A DNA stretch of 64,000 nt from Flavobacteriales bacterium UBA952 (GCA_002293185.1 DBCS01000008.1:1-64000), one strand, 5' to 3'; shown: positions 32,707 to 42,462, numbered from the stretch's first letter. Translations and numbers: made by a program. The notes: generated from the sequence alone by a model not told the origin.

Positions 32707-34023
32707 TTATTTCTTTAAAATGAGTTTATTTCTCAATAATTGTCCATTTTGGAATTGGACCTCAATGAGGTAGAGGCCGTTATTTTGTGCAATCAAAGTC
32801 AATTCAAAAGAAGGGGAGTGCTGAGCGCTTGCTTCGAAGATGAGTTCGCCCGAAATTGAATAAATCCGCAATAATTCAAAACCGTTGTTGGTTTGTAATG
32901 TAAGTTGGTCACTAGTAGGATTGGGATAACATTTTAAGGTTTCTACACTCGTCATTTCATTAATGCCAACACCACTACAAATCTCATCACTAGCAGAACC
33001 ATCACAATAGGTGGTAGGATACAAATTAGCTTGTTCTTGCATTTCGTTGGGAGCTAACAACACCGTTTGCGTACAGCCCAAAATATCAATAAGAAAGTCC
33101 CGAACGAAGCGCTCGGTACTGTCCATATAGGCTGCATTGTTAAAATAAGGCACATGCGATGCATTATTAAAAGTGTAAATTTGATTGCTTATGCCAATTG
33201 CGCAAGCACGCTCGTGCAACATACGACTGCCATCTAGATATATTAGCGGAGTTCCAGGATTCACTAAACCACGGTTGTAGGTTACTGTTGCGTCATTGGT
33301 CCCGTGCACAGAACACAACGGCACGTCGCCGGCTTCCAGCCAATTGTAGCGCGCCAAAGCGCCGCAGCCATTGATAACAGCATGCACTTTTGTAGAATAG
33401 CCAGGGTTGCCCGAGTTCCCCTCTAGGCCACCAAGGCTTGTTAAAGCGCTTGTACTCATGTAATCACTGAACTCGCATGCATCATTTAGGTAAGCCACGT
33501 GCAGTGCAGTAATGGCTCCGGCCGAGCTACCTCCAATGAAGATATGATTGGTATCGATTTTAAATGTATTTGATGTTTGTGCGTCCTGGTAAAAATAGCG
33601 AATGGCCGCTTTAAGGTCTTGAACGGCGCGCACCACGGCTTTGATTGCATTCGTGGAGTCGAAGGGGAAGAACCCCAGGCGATAGTCAATACTTGCACAT
33701 ACATAACCCTTTTTGGCAAAACGCTCTGAAAGGGTTTTAACATCTAGGTCAGTTTTGCTTCCGCCAATGAAGCTACCTCCGTGTACCCAAATGATGAGTG
33801 GCCTTGCAGTTAAAGGGTCGTTGGCGGGCTCGTAAAAATCAAGTTTGAGAGTTGTGTTGGAATTGGCCCAATTGTTATTTTGGCCATAAGTAATATTGCT
33901 TGTAAGGTCAAACTGTGTAAAAACCGTTTCTGCATAGCGGCCGCTTGCGCAGGGGTCTTGTGCATGAAGATTTGTAATGCTCAGAAAAATGGCACCGATA
34001 AGGGCAAGTAGTTGTTTATTCAT
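32707..34023 (-). CDS. T9SS cargo: carboxylesterase-like alpha/beta hydrolase
   Basis: 438 residues. Signal peptide 1-21 (ending LHAQ). The hydrolase core (about 40-315) has the oxyanion-hole motif HGGSFIGG (81-88), the nucleophile elbow GGSSAG with Ser167, an Asp candidate in HGTNDATV and a His candidate in NASHVPYF. A T9SS type A domain follows (about 360-438; KCYPNPTSDQLTL, NNGLYLIEVQF, RNKLILKK). It probably cleaves esters outside the cell. It is the first gene of a two-gene operon with the copper-monooxygenase-like gene. Confidence 0.88.
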   Translation of the reverse strand: MNKQLLALIGAIFLSITNLHAQDPCASGRYAETVFTQFDLTSNITYGQNNNWANSNTTLKLDFYEPANDPLTARPLIIWVHGGSFIGGSKTDLDVKTLSERFAKKGYVCASIDYRLGFFPFDSTNAIKAVVRAVQDLKAAIRYFYQDAQTSNTFKIDTNHIFIGGSSAGAITALHVAYLNDACEFSDYMSTSALTSLGGLEGNSGNPGYSTKVHAVINGCGALARYNWLEAGDVPLCSVHGTNDATVTYNRGLVNPGTPLIYLDGSRMLHERACAIGISNQIYTFNNASHVPYFNNAAYMDSTERFVRDFLIDILGCTQTVLLAPNEMQEQANLYPTTYCDGSASDEICSGVGINEMTSVETLKCYPNPTSDQLTLQTNNGFELLRIYSISGELIFEASAQHSPSFELTLIAQNNGLYLIEVQFQNGQLLRNKLILKK

Positions 34024-34101
34024 GTATTCAATTTGTTTCTAATTTATGAAATTTTCATAGGAAGCCCAATAATTTACTTACTTTGCTTCTAAAATAATTG
34101 G

Positions 34102-34974
34102 ATGTTAAGATTCACCTACTTTTTCTTTTTGATTGGAATTCAAACATTTCTTGCCCAAGATTTACCAGCTTATCAGATTTTCGATAGCAAGGGAAAGAAA
34201 ATTTCTTTTGAAAAAATGGCAACGGCTGCCAAGCAAAGCGAGTTGGTTTTGTTTGGTGAATTTCACGACAACCCCATAGCACACTGGTTACAATTAGAAT
34301 TGACACAGCAAATGTTTACTGAACATGGAAGCAATTTGCAATTAGGATTTGAGATGTTTGAACAGGATCAGCAAACGGTTTTGAGTGCTTATGTTAATGG
34401 AGAAATTGCCAATGAAAAGTTGAAGGATACCCTACGGTTGTGGCCAAATTACCACACAGATTATGCGCCTTTATTTGAGTTCGCAAAAGAAAAAGGCCTT
34501 TCCTGTGTGGCGACGAATATTCAAAGGAAGTATGCAAGCATGTTATTCAAGAAAGGGAGATCGTCGTTAGACACACTACCGGAGCACATCAAACAACAAA
34601 TGGCACCACTCTCGTTTGCTTTTGACACCACACTATCTCAGTATCAAGCCATGAAAGGAATGGGCGCTCATATGGGGCCCGGAATGGGTTGGCGCATGGT
34701 TGAGGCTCAGGCGATCAAAGATGCAACGATGGCGCATTTTATTTTGCATAATTCGATGCGTAAAATTGGTACGGTTCACTTGCATTTTAATGGGGCGTAT
34801 CATTCTGACTTTTATCAGGGAATCATGTGGTATGTTCAGCAAGAAGCACCACAAATGAACATATTGACTATTACTACGGTTAGTCAGAAAGACCCTCGGA
34901 AATTAGAAAAAGAACACAATGGTCGGGCTGATTTTATTATATGTGTGCCCGAGAATATGACGGCTACCCACTAA
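34102..34974 (+). CDS. ChaN-family (haem-binding uptake-like) exported protein
   Basis: 290 residues with signal peptide 1-18 (ending FLAQ). The ChaN/Tiki fold is recognised by LVLFGEFHDNPIAHWLQLEL with the conserved Glu/His, LGFEMFEQDQQ, the YHTDYAPLFEFAKEKGL region and HLHFNGAYHSDFYQGIMWY near the end. Family members bind haem or are metal-dependent peptidase-like; ChaN is Fur-regulated in some proteobacteria. Unlike many homologues it lacks a lipobox cysteine. It converges on the histidine kinase gene with one base between stops. Confidence 0.82.
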   Translation: MLRFTYFFFLIGIQTFLAQDLPAYQIFDSKGKKISFEKMATAAKQSELVLFGEFHDNPIAHWLQLELTQQMFTEHGSNLQLGFEMFEQDQQTVLSAYVNGEIANEKLKDTLRLWPNYHTDYAPLFEFAKEKGLSCVATNIQRKYASMLFKKGRSSLDTLPEHIKQQMAPLSFAFDTTLSQYQAMKGMGAHMGPGMGWRMVEAQAIKDATMAHFILHNSMRKIGTVHLHFNGAYHSDFYQGIMWYVQQEAPQMNILTITTVSQKDPRKLEKEHNGRADFIICVPENMTATH

Positions 34975-34975
34975 A

Positions 34976-36046
34976 TTATTTCAACGGAATCCCTCTTGAA
35001 CTCACAGGGCCTAGTGCTTTGCTTTTTTCAAGGCTAAAAGTAAAGGTTGTACCAACACCAAAAGAACTAGCTACCTGAATTTGTTGGCCGTGCGATTCAA
35101 TAATATGCTTGACAATAGCCAACCCCAAGCCCGAACCACCTTCGTTTCTGTTCCGACTTTTTTCAACTCTATAGAAACGCTCAAAAAGGCGAGGAAGGTG
35201 CTGTGGTTCAATACCAGGTCCATCATCTTTAAATTGAATATTATAGGTATCGTCAATTTGAACAATATTGATGCACATTTCTCCATCATCTTTTCCGTAA
35301 GCAATGGCATTGGTAGACAAATTAATGAGAACTTGAGCAATTTTATTTCGATCGGCATTGACATAACAAAAAGGTTCAGCTACTTCCATTTTTAATCTGT
35401 AACGTTTTTCATTGGCAATGAGCTCCAAAGCTTCAAAGGATTCTTTGACGAGGTCTTGTAAGTCAAAACTTCTGATGTTTAATTGAATCCGCTCTAGTTC
35501 GAGTTTAGTGAGCTGATCGAGGTCTTCTAAGATATGGGTCATCCGCTCTGTTGATTTTGATGCGCGCTCTAAAAAAGTTTTGAGTACTTCAGGATCTTCC
35601 ATTCCTCCATCTAGCAAAGAATCGATGTATCCTTGGATGGAAAAAACAGGTGTTTTGAGTTCGTGGGCGAGGTTACCTAAAAATTCTTTTCGAAAAGCAG
35701 CTTGTTCTTTTAGCTTTTCAATTTCGAGATTCCGTTTTTGTTTCCACTCTTTAACATCTTCTTCACCTTGAGCAACAAGCTGATCAATGGTTTGATCCGT
35801 TCGTTTTTCTGCATCCATATTTTGAATACTTCTATATATCAAACTCATGCGGTATTGCAAAAAGCGTTTGATGATATAGTAAAAAATGGTATAGGCAAAA
35901 ACACCAGAAACGAGCGGTATTAAAAAAATGAGGGTGTTACTTAAGGTGACAATTTGAAGATGCACGAAGAGTGTAAAGAGAAAACTCAATACATAAAAAA
36001 GAATACTGCCACTTAAAATTAAGAAACTTGGTCTCGCTTTTCTCAC
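34976..36046 (-). CDS. Sensor histidine kinase (PhoR-like)
   Basis: 356 residues. Two transmembrane helices (about 10-31 and 37-60) with almost no periplasmic loop, so a periplasmic ligand domain is absent. A coiled coil leads to HisKA with His128 in NLAHELKTP, then the ATPase domain with the N box (INLSTNAIAYG), G1 (DDGPGI), F (LFERFYRV) and G2 (GGSGLGLAIV). It overlaps the response regulator gene by 4 bases (ATGA). The short sensor resembles PhoR-type kinases that sense through a partner. Phosphate control is an inference. Confidence 0.92.
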   Translation of the reverse strand: MRKARPSFLILSGSILFYVLSFLFTLFVHLQIVTLSNTLIFLIPLVSGVFAYTIFYYIIKRFLQYRMSLIYRSIQNMDAEKRTDQTIDQLVAQGEEDVKEWKQKRNLEIEKLKEQAAFRKEFLGNLAHELKTPVFSIQGYIDSLLDGGMEDPEVLKTFLERASKSTERMTHILEDLDQLTKLELERIQLNIRSFDLQDLVKESFEALELIANEKRYRLKMEVAEPFCYVNADRNKIAQVLINLSTNAIAYGKDDGEMCINIVQIDDTYNIQFKDDGPGIEPQHLPRLFERFYRVEKSRNRNEGGSGLGLAIVKHIIESHGQQIQVASSFGVGTTFTFSLEKSKALGPVSSRGIPLK

Positions 36047-36723
36047 TTGTCATTGAAGGTATATCCGACGCCTTTTATGGTACGAATATACGCATCTCCA
36101 AGTTTTTCGCGCAATTTTCTAATATGAACATCTATGGTGCGCTCACCTACTATGGTGTCGTTACCCCAAACTACAGCTAAAATTTGATCGCGGTTAAAAA
36201 CCTTACCGGGACGGCTTGTAAGTAATTCTAAAAGTTCAAATTCTTTTTTTGGCAATTGAAGTTCTTTTCCTTCGAGCTCTACAATGTAGCGATCTCTATC
36301 GATAACGATATTTGCTGTTCCTTCTGCACCAGCTTTATTTTTGAGGCGGCGCAACAAAGATTCAATTTTACTAATAAGTAAGCGCGGTCTGATGGGTTTA
36401 CTGATATAGTCGTCAGCACCAGCTTCAAAACCGGCAATTTGCGCATAGTCTTCAGTTCTGGCCGTTAAGAATGCAATGACCGGCTGAACCATATTTAGGT
36501 CCTTTCTGATCACCTGACAAGTTTCGATACCATCCATTTTGGGCATCATCACGTCTAAAAGAATTAAAGATGGATTGATTTGCTGCACTAAGCGCAGTGC
36601 TTCAATGCCATTAGTCGCTGTAAACACTTTATAGCCTTCTTTGCGAACGTTATAGGAGAGAAATTCCAGGATGTCTGGCTCGTCGTCTACAATGAGTATG
36701 GTGTGGCCTTTTGTGTTTTCCAT
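36043..36723 (-). CDS. OmpR/PhoB-family response regulator
   Basis: 226 residues. Receiver domain 1-125 with the acidic pocket IVDDEPD, phosphorylated Asp57 in LILLDVMMPK, and Lys in ISKPI; winged-helix DNA-binding domain about 130-226 (LTSRPGKVFNRDQIL, ERTIDVHIRKLREKLG, IRTIKGVGYTFN). It is the partner of the overlapping kinase. Closest in style to PhoB. Its start follows a terminator; a near-consensus TAAATTTA lies 5 bases before the ATG. Confidence 0.94.
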   Translation of the reverse strand: MENTKGHTILIVDDEPDILEFLSYNVRKEGYKVFTATNGIEALRLVQQINPSLILLDVMMPKMDGIETCQVIRKDLNMVQPVIAFLTARTEDYAQIAGFEAGADDYISKPIRPRLLISKIESLLRRLKNKAGAEGTANIVIDRDRYIVELEGKELQLPKKEFELLELLTSRPGKVFNRDQILAVVWGNDTIVGERTIDVHIRKLREKLGDAYIRTIKGVGYTFNDK

Positions 36724-36729
36724 AGGTCT

Positions 36730-36762
36730 AAATTTAAAAAAAAAGGGGACCTGAGTCCCCTT
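36730..36762 (-). terminator. Terminator of the beta-helix T9SS gene
   Basis: AAGGGGAC (36743-36750) and GTCCCCTT (36755-36762) with loop CTGA; on the minus strand a run of ten T follows. It separates the T9SS gene from the two-component genes. Confidence 0.9.
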
Positions 36763-36780
36763 AGTTTAATTCACTTTTAA

Positions 36781-39327
36781 TTATTTGCGTATCAAGAGGC
36801 GTTTTACACCCACTTGCTCTGCATTGATCAATTGTAGGGTATAGCTTCCTGAAGAAAGCATGCTCACATTCACAGGAAGTAAAACAGAACCTACTTCATT
36901 GAATGTTTGTGTGTAAACCAAACGACCTGTTGCATCGAGTATGTTTAAAATACCGTTTGAATTATTTTCAAAAGCTACAAGCACTTGTTCAGATGCAGGG
37001 TTTGGATAAACCTCAAATTGAATTTGGTTTGTTTCTTCCAAACTGACTTCAATGGAGATTTCAAACGAGGTTGTGCTCGTACAGTTACCATTAATAGCTG
37101 TTAACACAACGGTGTAAGTCCCATTTGCAGCATAAGCGTGTGCAGGTGCAGTTGCTGAAGAGTTGGTGAAGTCCCCAAAATCCCAAGAGTATGATGTTGC
37201 ACCTGTAGATGTGTTTGTAAAGGTAACGATGTTACCTGCAGTTGTAAAAGCACCTGCAGCGGTAGGCGTCGCAGTAAAAGTAATATTAGTAGTTGCAGAT
37301 TGACCAACACCATTACAAGCATTTGCATTGGTAACTGTTACAAAAACAGCTGCTGTATTACTCACCTGAATATTTTGCGTAGTTTCTCCAGTAGACCATA
37401 AATATGAATCTGAAGTTGAAGCGCTCACGGTAACTACATCACCTGAACATGCTTGTGTGCTTGTTGCTGTGATGGTTGGAGCAGGAGCACTAGAAACGTT
37501 CACAGAAATTGGAGCTGATACACTTGAACAACCATTGGCATCAATAACAGTTACTGAATAGTTTCCGGTTGTTGCTACAGTAATCGTTGATGTTGTTGCG
37601 TTGGTAGACCAAACATTTCCTGACGCTGCACTTGAGCTTAAGTCAACAGAACCACCAGTACAGAAAGAAGTAGAACCACTTGCAGTAATTACAGGAGTTG
37701 CTGGCAAGGCATTTACTGTTACGTTGATTGCTGCGCGCATACTTTCGTCGTTTGCTACATTTGCTTGAGAAACGTAGTATGTGTAAGTTCCAGCCGTTGT
37801 TGTACTTGGCACAGGAGCTGTAGTGGTGTAAGTGCCACCAGTTGCTTGTGTATACCAACGTAATGTATTTCCTGTTAAAGCAGTCGCAGAAAGTGCAGTA
37901 GCGGCAGCACCTTGGCAGTATGTGTAGCTCGTTGTAGCAACAACTGGAGTAGCAATAGAAAAGAAAACTGGATTCATAAAAGTAGCACCTGTTGCAGCTA
38001 CTGATCCTATAGCTAAGCGAGCGTCAGGGGTTACACCCAAGGCAGTAAATAAGTTTACCCAGTTTACTTGTGTGAGTGACTGCGTAGAGTCATTGCCGTC
38101 AACACCCCACCAAGAGTTGTACCAAGCAGCAGTAGAACCACCAGAGTTAATTACTGTATTTGTGTTGTTTGTGTTCCAAGTTGGTTGCGCAAAGTTTGTC
38201 AAAATGTTATTCACGAATACCATTGTATCGCCATTTAAGTTAGCCACCACAGGAGCACCCTCAATTGATAATCCTTTTTCCCAACCTGTTACTAATGAAT
38301 TTAGAACAGATACAGCTGAATTACGACGCAAACGGAAAGCTTTTTCAAACTTTTCACCTGTAGGAAGAGCAGTTGTTCCATTTCCTTTTGCACCTACTAA
38401 TGTAACGTTTGAGAAAATTGGGCGAGTTTTAGGTTGTGCTGTTGAACCCGCAGCATCGTTGTCACATTCAAATGAATTTGAATCGCCAGGCGCATCATAT
38501 AGATCTTTGTCGCGGATAGAAAGTGCAAACTGAATTTTACCTCTGAAGCCGAAGTCACAGTCGAAATCGTCGTCTAAACCTCTGTAAGCAATAAGGTGCT
38601 TACAATTTACAGTGCCACCAAACCACTCAAAAGAGTCATCTCCTGATAAAGTTACTTGTACATAATCTACAACAGTTCCATTTCCTACAGAACCAAAGGT
38701 AATCCCATTGATTTCTTTATTAGGTTCTAGAGCGATACCTGCAAATTCAACGCGAACATACTTTAATGTACCCGAATTGTCGTTATCAAAATTTCCACCA
38801 AACTGGGAATCAGTAGTAGGCACGATACCTTCAATAAATGCAACTCCACCAGGCTGATTGTTTTTTGCTAAACCTAGGATAACTAATCCACCCCAGTCAC
38901 CTTCGTTACGAGCGCCAACAGCTTCGTTAGACGTAAATACGATTGGGTTAGACGCAGTACCGTCTGCCATAATTTTGGCGCCACGAGTTATGATAAGCGT
39001 TCCTTGTGTCAGTTTATCACCGCGGATTATTGTACCTGGGGCAATAGTTAAGGTTGCGTTATTTTTAACGTATACTTTATTCATAAGTTTGACAACACCA
39101 CTCCATGTTGTATTGGTAGTGATGTCAGCAGAAACAGTTGTTATTGTTGTTGGATAAACTGTTGTTTCTGGGTCAAAATTAGACCAACCCGAAGCCCAAT
39201 TTGTGGCCGGTGTGTTGTCAGTTACTGGAAATGCACCTCTGTAAGTGGTAGGTGTCCAGAAGGCATCTTGTGCAAAGGCGAAACAGCCTAAGCATAGAGC
39301 AGTCATTAATGTGTAAATTTTTTTCAT
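36781..39327 (-). CDS. T9SS cargo: beta-helix surface protein with PKD/Ig modules
   Basis: 848 residues. Signal peptide 1-19 (ending AFAQ). A right-handed beta-helix-like region (about 75-460) has stacked motifs such as NNATLTIAPGTIIRGD, NPIVFTSNEA, GDWGGLVILG, GTLKYVRVEFAG, SFEWFGGTVN and DDDFDCDFGFRG. Ig-like repeats follow (about 470-690), then PKD (about 695-765; YSWDFGD), and a T9SS type A sorting domain (about 775-848; VYPNPASEQVLV, KRLLIRK). This family is typically encoded next to a TonB-dependent receptor as here; it may capture a nutrient at the surface for the receptor. The ligand is unknown; calcium or phosphate involvement is speculation from the Asp-rich loops and the PhoB-like neighbour. 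Confidence 0.87.
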   Translation of the reverse strand: MKKIYTLMTALCLGCFAFAQDAFWTPTTYRGAFPVTDNTPATNWASGWSNFDPETTVYPTTITTVSADITTNTTWSGVVKLMNKVYVKNNATLTIAPGTIIRGDKLTQGTLIITRGAKIMADGTASNPIVFTSNEAVGARNEGDWGGLVILGLAKNNQPGGVAFIEGIVPTTDSQFGGNFDNDNSGTLKYVRVEFAGIALEPNKEINGITFGSVGNGTVVDYVQVTLSGDDSFEWFGGTVNCKHLIAYRGLDDDFDCDFGFRGKIQFALSIRDKDLYDAPGDSNSFECDNDAAGSTAQPKTRPIFSNVTLVGAKGNGTTALPTGEKFEKAFRLRRNSAVSVLNSLVTGWEKGLSIEGAPVVANLNGDTMVFVNNILTNFAQPTWNTNNTNTVINSGGSTAAWYNSWWGVDGNDSTQSLTQVNWVNLFTALGVTPDARLAIGSVAATGATFMNPVFFSIATPVVATTSYTYCQGAAATALSATALTGNTLRWYTQATGGTYTTTAPVPSTTTAGTYTYYVSQANVANDESMRAAINVTVNALPATPVITASGSTSFCTGGSVDLSSSAASGNVWSTNATTSTITVATTGNYSVTVIDANGCSSVSAPISVNVSSAPAPTITATSTQACSGDVVTVSASTSDSYLWSTGETTQNIQVSNTAAVFVTVTNANACNGVGQSATTNITFTATPTAAGAFTTAGNIVTFTNTSTGATSYSWDFGDFTNSSATAPAHAYAANGTYTVVLTAINGNCTSTTSFEISIEVSLEETNQIQFEVYPNPASEQVLVAFENNSNGILNILDATGRLVYTQTFNEVGSVLLPVNVSMLSSGSYTLQLINAEQVGVKRLLIRK

Positions 39328-39445
39328 CTTTTTTAGTTTTTATTATACAAAGATCTTGTGATCTGCGGTTGCTTAAGTTATTACGTTTTTAAGGTTGTTT
39401 TAAATATATATTATCAAAAAGAATAGTTTCCTTAACATAAAAAAC

Positions 39446-42295
39446 TTAGAATTTGTATTTGAAATTTAATGTAATGGTTTGCCCGAAAGTAATTTCTTGC
39501 CATGCACTATCTGTGCCTTTGTCGTAGCGTTTGTTTTTGTTGATGTCTTGAAAGAAAACTAGATCTTGAGCGAGTAGGTCAGCACAGTTTAATTTGAGTT
39601 CATATTTATTATTCCAAGTTTTACCAATCTGAAAATCCAGTACGTGGCGGCCGTTTTCCCATACACTTGGTTCTTGAGTGTTACCGGAAATAGCAATACG
39701 CTGACCAACGTAGTTATAAGAGAAATTAACAACTAGGTCTTTCTGACTTTCATAAAATAGGCCAATATTGAGAATATATGGCGACTGACCTTGCAGAGGT
39801 CTTGCAGAACCTGGATATTCTTCTAAGCCAGGAAAGGCACTTAGGTCAGCTTCGGAACGTATTAAGGAGGCATTTGTGTAAAATGTTGTTCTTGAGAATA
39901 CTGAGTTAGAATCTAGGCGGTTTATCCAACCCAAATTCATGCGGTATTCGAGTTCGGCACCGTAGCTAGTGGCTTTATCAATATTGTCAAAATAGAGTTC
40001 TGGTTGACCAGAGGTTCCGGTGCGTAAAAGTAATTCTATCGGATCGACAAAAGTTTTGTAAAAACCTGAAATACTGAATACTTGACCCTTGCCCGGGAAG
40101 TACTCTAAACGCGTGTCATAGTTGTTGATAGTAGCGCGTTTTAAGTTTGGGTTTCCGGATGCTAAATTGTCGTTTAAGAAGTTGTAAAAAGTAAATGGTG
40201 CCAATTCGCGAAACTCTGGACGGCTCACCGTACGCGCTGCACTTGCTCTCCATTGAAAACGTTCAGTAATCTTGTATGTGAGGTTAATAGAAGGCAATAA
40301 ATCAAGGACAGTCGTATCTAAGTATTGATCTTCGTTAGAACCAAATTCCACGTAATGAAATTTTTGTTGGTAAGATTCAGCGCGCAAACCAGTAACTACC
40401 CGCAATTTTGTAAACCAACGCATGTCTACCATCGCGTATGCGGCATGTAATAAGGAGGAGGCATCGTAGCTGTCATCTACGTTTGTTCCTTCTTCGAGTT
40501 TGAAACCACCTTGCCCATCGGCCATCAGACCCAAGTTTTCAGCTGCAAAAATTTGTTCTTCTGGCAACAACAGTAGGTTGGAATTAAAAGAAGATGAACC
40601 CAATGGATCAAACTTAGAGAAGCCAAGGTTACGTGCAGCAAAGTCTCGACCTCTGTACTGATGAAGGCCACCGAATTTGAAAAGGTTTTTTGAGTCGTCG
40701 CCACCAAATTGTTTGCTGAAATCGTAGCGGGCATTTGCAATGTTTTCTGTCATAGTTGACCAAAACATGTTTCCGGCACCGAGTGTAGAGATATCGTTAT
40801 TTTGAACAACCGCAAAATACGGCAAGGTAGTATCTACCTGCTGGTAGACGATACGCCGCAAAAAAGGAATATCTCTGGCAACATGACTATAACCTGCTGT
40901 CCAGTTGAATTTCCAGTCGTCTTTCCAGTTGTGTTTACCCAAAAGCTGAGTGGTGAGCAAATTATTTTGTGTATACCAAATGTTTGTGGAGCGCTCGTTG
41001 TACATGGATTCAATATCCATGTCGCGTTTCCCTTGACGCGTATTTACCTTATCATCGGAGGATATCGAGTAAAGTGTTTTGAGTTGTATTTCAGTTCTTT
41101 TGCCTAAATCAAGTTTCAGATTTAGTAGCCCTGTATTGAGGATAGATTTCGTGTAGGCGGAATCTTTTAATTCGTTTTTGGTAATAACACCTGAGGCTTG
41201 TTCCTCAAATTCACGGCGAGTAACTAAGCTAAAATTATTTGTATTACTGTAAGAGTATGCAAAGACATAAGAGAGGCTTTTTTTGTCTGCTAACTTCACT
41301 TTGTTTCCAATACTATATTGTAAACTTCCGTTAGGAAGGGCTGTTTCTCTGCTTGTTGACCAATTAGAGGGGATGAGTTTGGCCAAGTCTGCTTTTTGTT
41401 GTGAATTGAGTGCGTTGAATTCTGCCGTACTTGGAAGACCATCGGGAATTGCTCTTGCATTGCTGCCAAAACCTAGTAAGTCGGTTGTTCCGCCGTTATA
41501 AGTTTTTAAGTCTTTGAGCGTACTAATTGTGTTGAATCCGGTACCAATTTGAATGTTTTGAAATTTTTCGCCTCGTGGCTCAATTGTTTTGATATCAATG
41601 ACACCACCGGCAAATTCACCGGGCAGCTCTGGGGTGGCACTTTTCATGATGAAAAGATTTTCCAACATATTTGATGGGAAGATATCGAAAGAGAAAGCCT
41701 TGCGGTCACTCTCGGTACTAGGGAGCGGGGCGCCATTAATGAGCGCAAAGTTGTAACGATCAGAAAGACCGCGCACCACGACAAATTTGTTGTCTTGAAC
41801 ACTGGCGCCACTCACGCGCTTAAAAACCTGTGAAACCCTAGTGTCAGGGGTCTTGACAAACGTGTTTTTATTGATCCCATCGACTACACCAGCTTGGTTG
41901 ATTTGCATTTTAGTGATTTCCATATCACCTTTGTTTTTGTCGGTCTTGCGTTCAACGCGGATGTCACCAGTGGTTTGTGATTTTGCTTTTAGAATTACTT
42001 GTGTATTCGTTACGGCATCATTAGTAACAACGATATTATTACTTTTAAAAACTTCAAAACCAGGGGCCTTAATTTCATATGTGTATGTTCCTGCGGGAAG
42101 GTTACTGAAAATAAAGCTTCCTTTTTCTAAATCGATAACTGCCTTGTTAGCTATAGAAAGTTTAACGGTAAATTCTTTGATTGTCTTGTTATCGTCGTCT
42201 AATACACTACCTGAAATGGAACCAGTTTGAGCAAGAAATTGATTGGTAAAAAGTCCAATAAAACAAAATTGGAAGGCGAGGTTAAAATACTTCAT
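39446..42295 (-). CDS. TonB-dependent receptor with carboxypeptidase-regulatory-like N-terminus
   Basis: 949 residues. Signal peptide 1-22, then a CarboxypepD_reg-like beta-sandwich (about 25-105; GSISGSVLDDDNKTI, AGTYTYEIKAPGF), plug domain (about 125-245; VVRGLSDRYNFALINGAPLPS shown in two parts: VVRGLSDRYNFALI and NGAPLPST), and a 22-strand-type barrel ending NLNFKYKF-like with aromatic residue (TLNFKYKF). No TonB box is evident by eye. It imports a substrate with energy from ExbBD-TonB. It precedes the beta-helix T9SS gene by 118 bases. Not a SusC, as no SusD follows. Confidence 0.93.
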   Translation of the reverse strand: MKYFNLAFQFCFIGLFTNQFLAQTGSISGSVLDDDNKTIKEFTVKLSIANKAVIDLEKGSFIFSNLPAGTYTYEIKAPGFEVFKSNNIVVTNDAVTNTQVILKAKSQTTGDIRVERKTDKNKGDMEITKMQINQAGVVDGINKNTFVKTPDTRVSQVFKRVSGASVQDNKFVVVRGLSDRYNFALINGAPLPSTESDRKAFSFDIFPSNMLENLFIMKSATPELPGEFAGGVIDIKTIEPRGEKFQNIQIGTGFNTISTLKDLKTYNGGTTDLLGFGSNARAIPDGLPSTAEFNALNSQQKADLAKLIPSNWSTSRETALPNGSLQYSIGNKVKLADKKSLSYVFAYSYSNTNNFSLVTRREFEEQASGVITKNELKDSAYTKSILNTGLLNLKLDLGKRTEIQLKTLYSISSDDKVNTRQGKRDMDIESMYNERSTNIWYTQNNLLTTQLLGKHNWKDDWKFNWTAGYSHVARDIPFLRRIVYQQVDTTLPYFAVVQNNDISTLGAGNMFWSTMTENIANARYDFSKQFGGDDSKNLFKFGGLHQYRGRDFAARNLGFSKFDPLGSSSFNSNLLLLPEEQIFAAENLGLMADGQGGFKLEEGTNVDDSYDASSLLHAAYAMVDMRWFTKLRVVTGLRAESYQQKFHYVEFGSNEDQYLDTTVLDLLPSINLTYKITERFQWRASAARTVSRPEFRELAPFTFYNFLNDNLASGNPNLKRATINNYDTRLEYFPGKGQVFSISGFYKTFVDPIELLLRTGTSGQPELYFDNIDKATSYGAELEYRMNLGWINRLDSNSVFSRTTFYTNASLIRSEADLSAFPGLEEYPGSARPLQGQSPYILNIGLFYESQKDLVVNFSYNYVGQRIAISGNTQEPSVWENGRHVLDFQIGKTWNNKYELKLNCADLLAQDLVFFQDINKNKRYDKGTDSAWQEITFGQTITLNFKYKF

Positions 42296-42410
42296 TTGAT
42301 ATCTTTGAATAATGTCACAAAGTTCAAGTTGTATCTTGATGATTACATTAATCAGAGATTAATTAAATATTAATAAGCTACCCATAAGTGTTAACATATC
42401 CTTAATACAA

Positions 42411-42440
42411 AAAAAGAGAGGCATAAATACCTCTCTTTTT
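42411..42440. terminator. Terminator of the TSP3-OmpA operon
   Basis: A perfect 11-base stem AAAAAGAGAGG (42411-42421) with CCTCTCTTTTT (42430-42440) and loop CATAAATA. It lies just past the end of the OmpA gene on the minus strand; it can work in both directions. Confidence 0.92.
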
Positions 42441-42462
42441 TGTCTGTAATTCTCAGCTCTAA

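Noticed and set aside
39446..42295. SusC/SusD polysaccharide utilisation locus
   Set aside because: No SusD-like lipoprotein or glycoside hydrolase adjoins the receptor.
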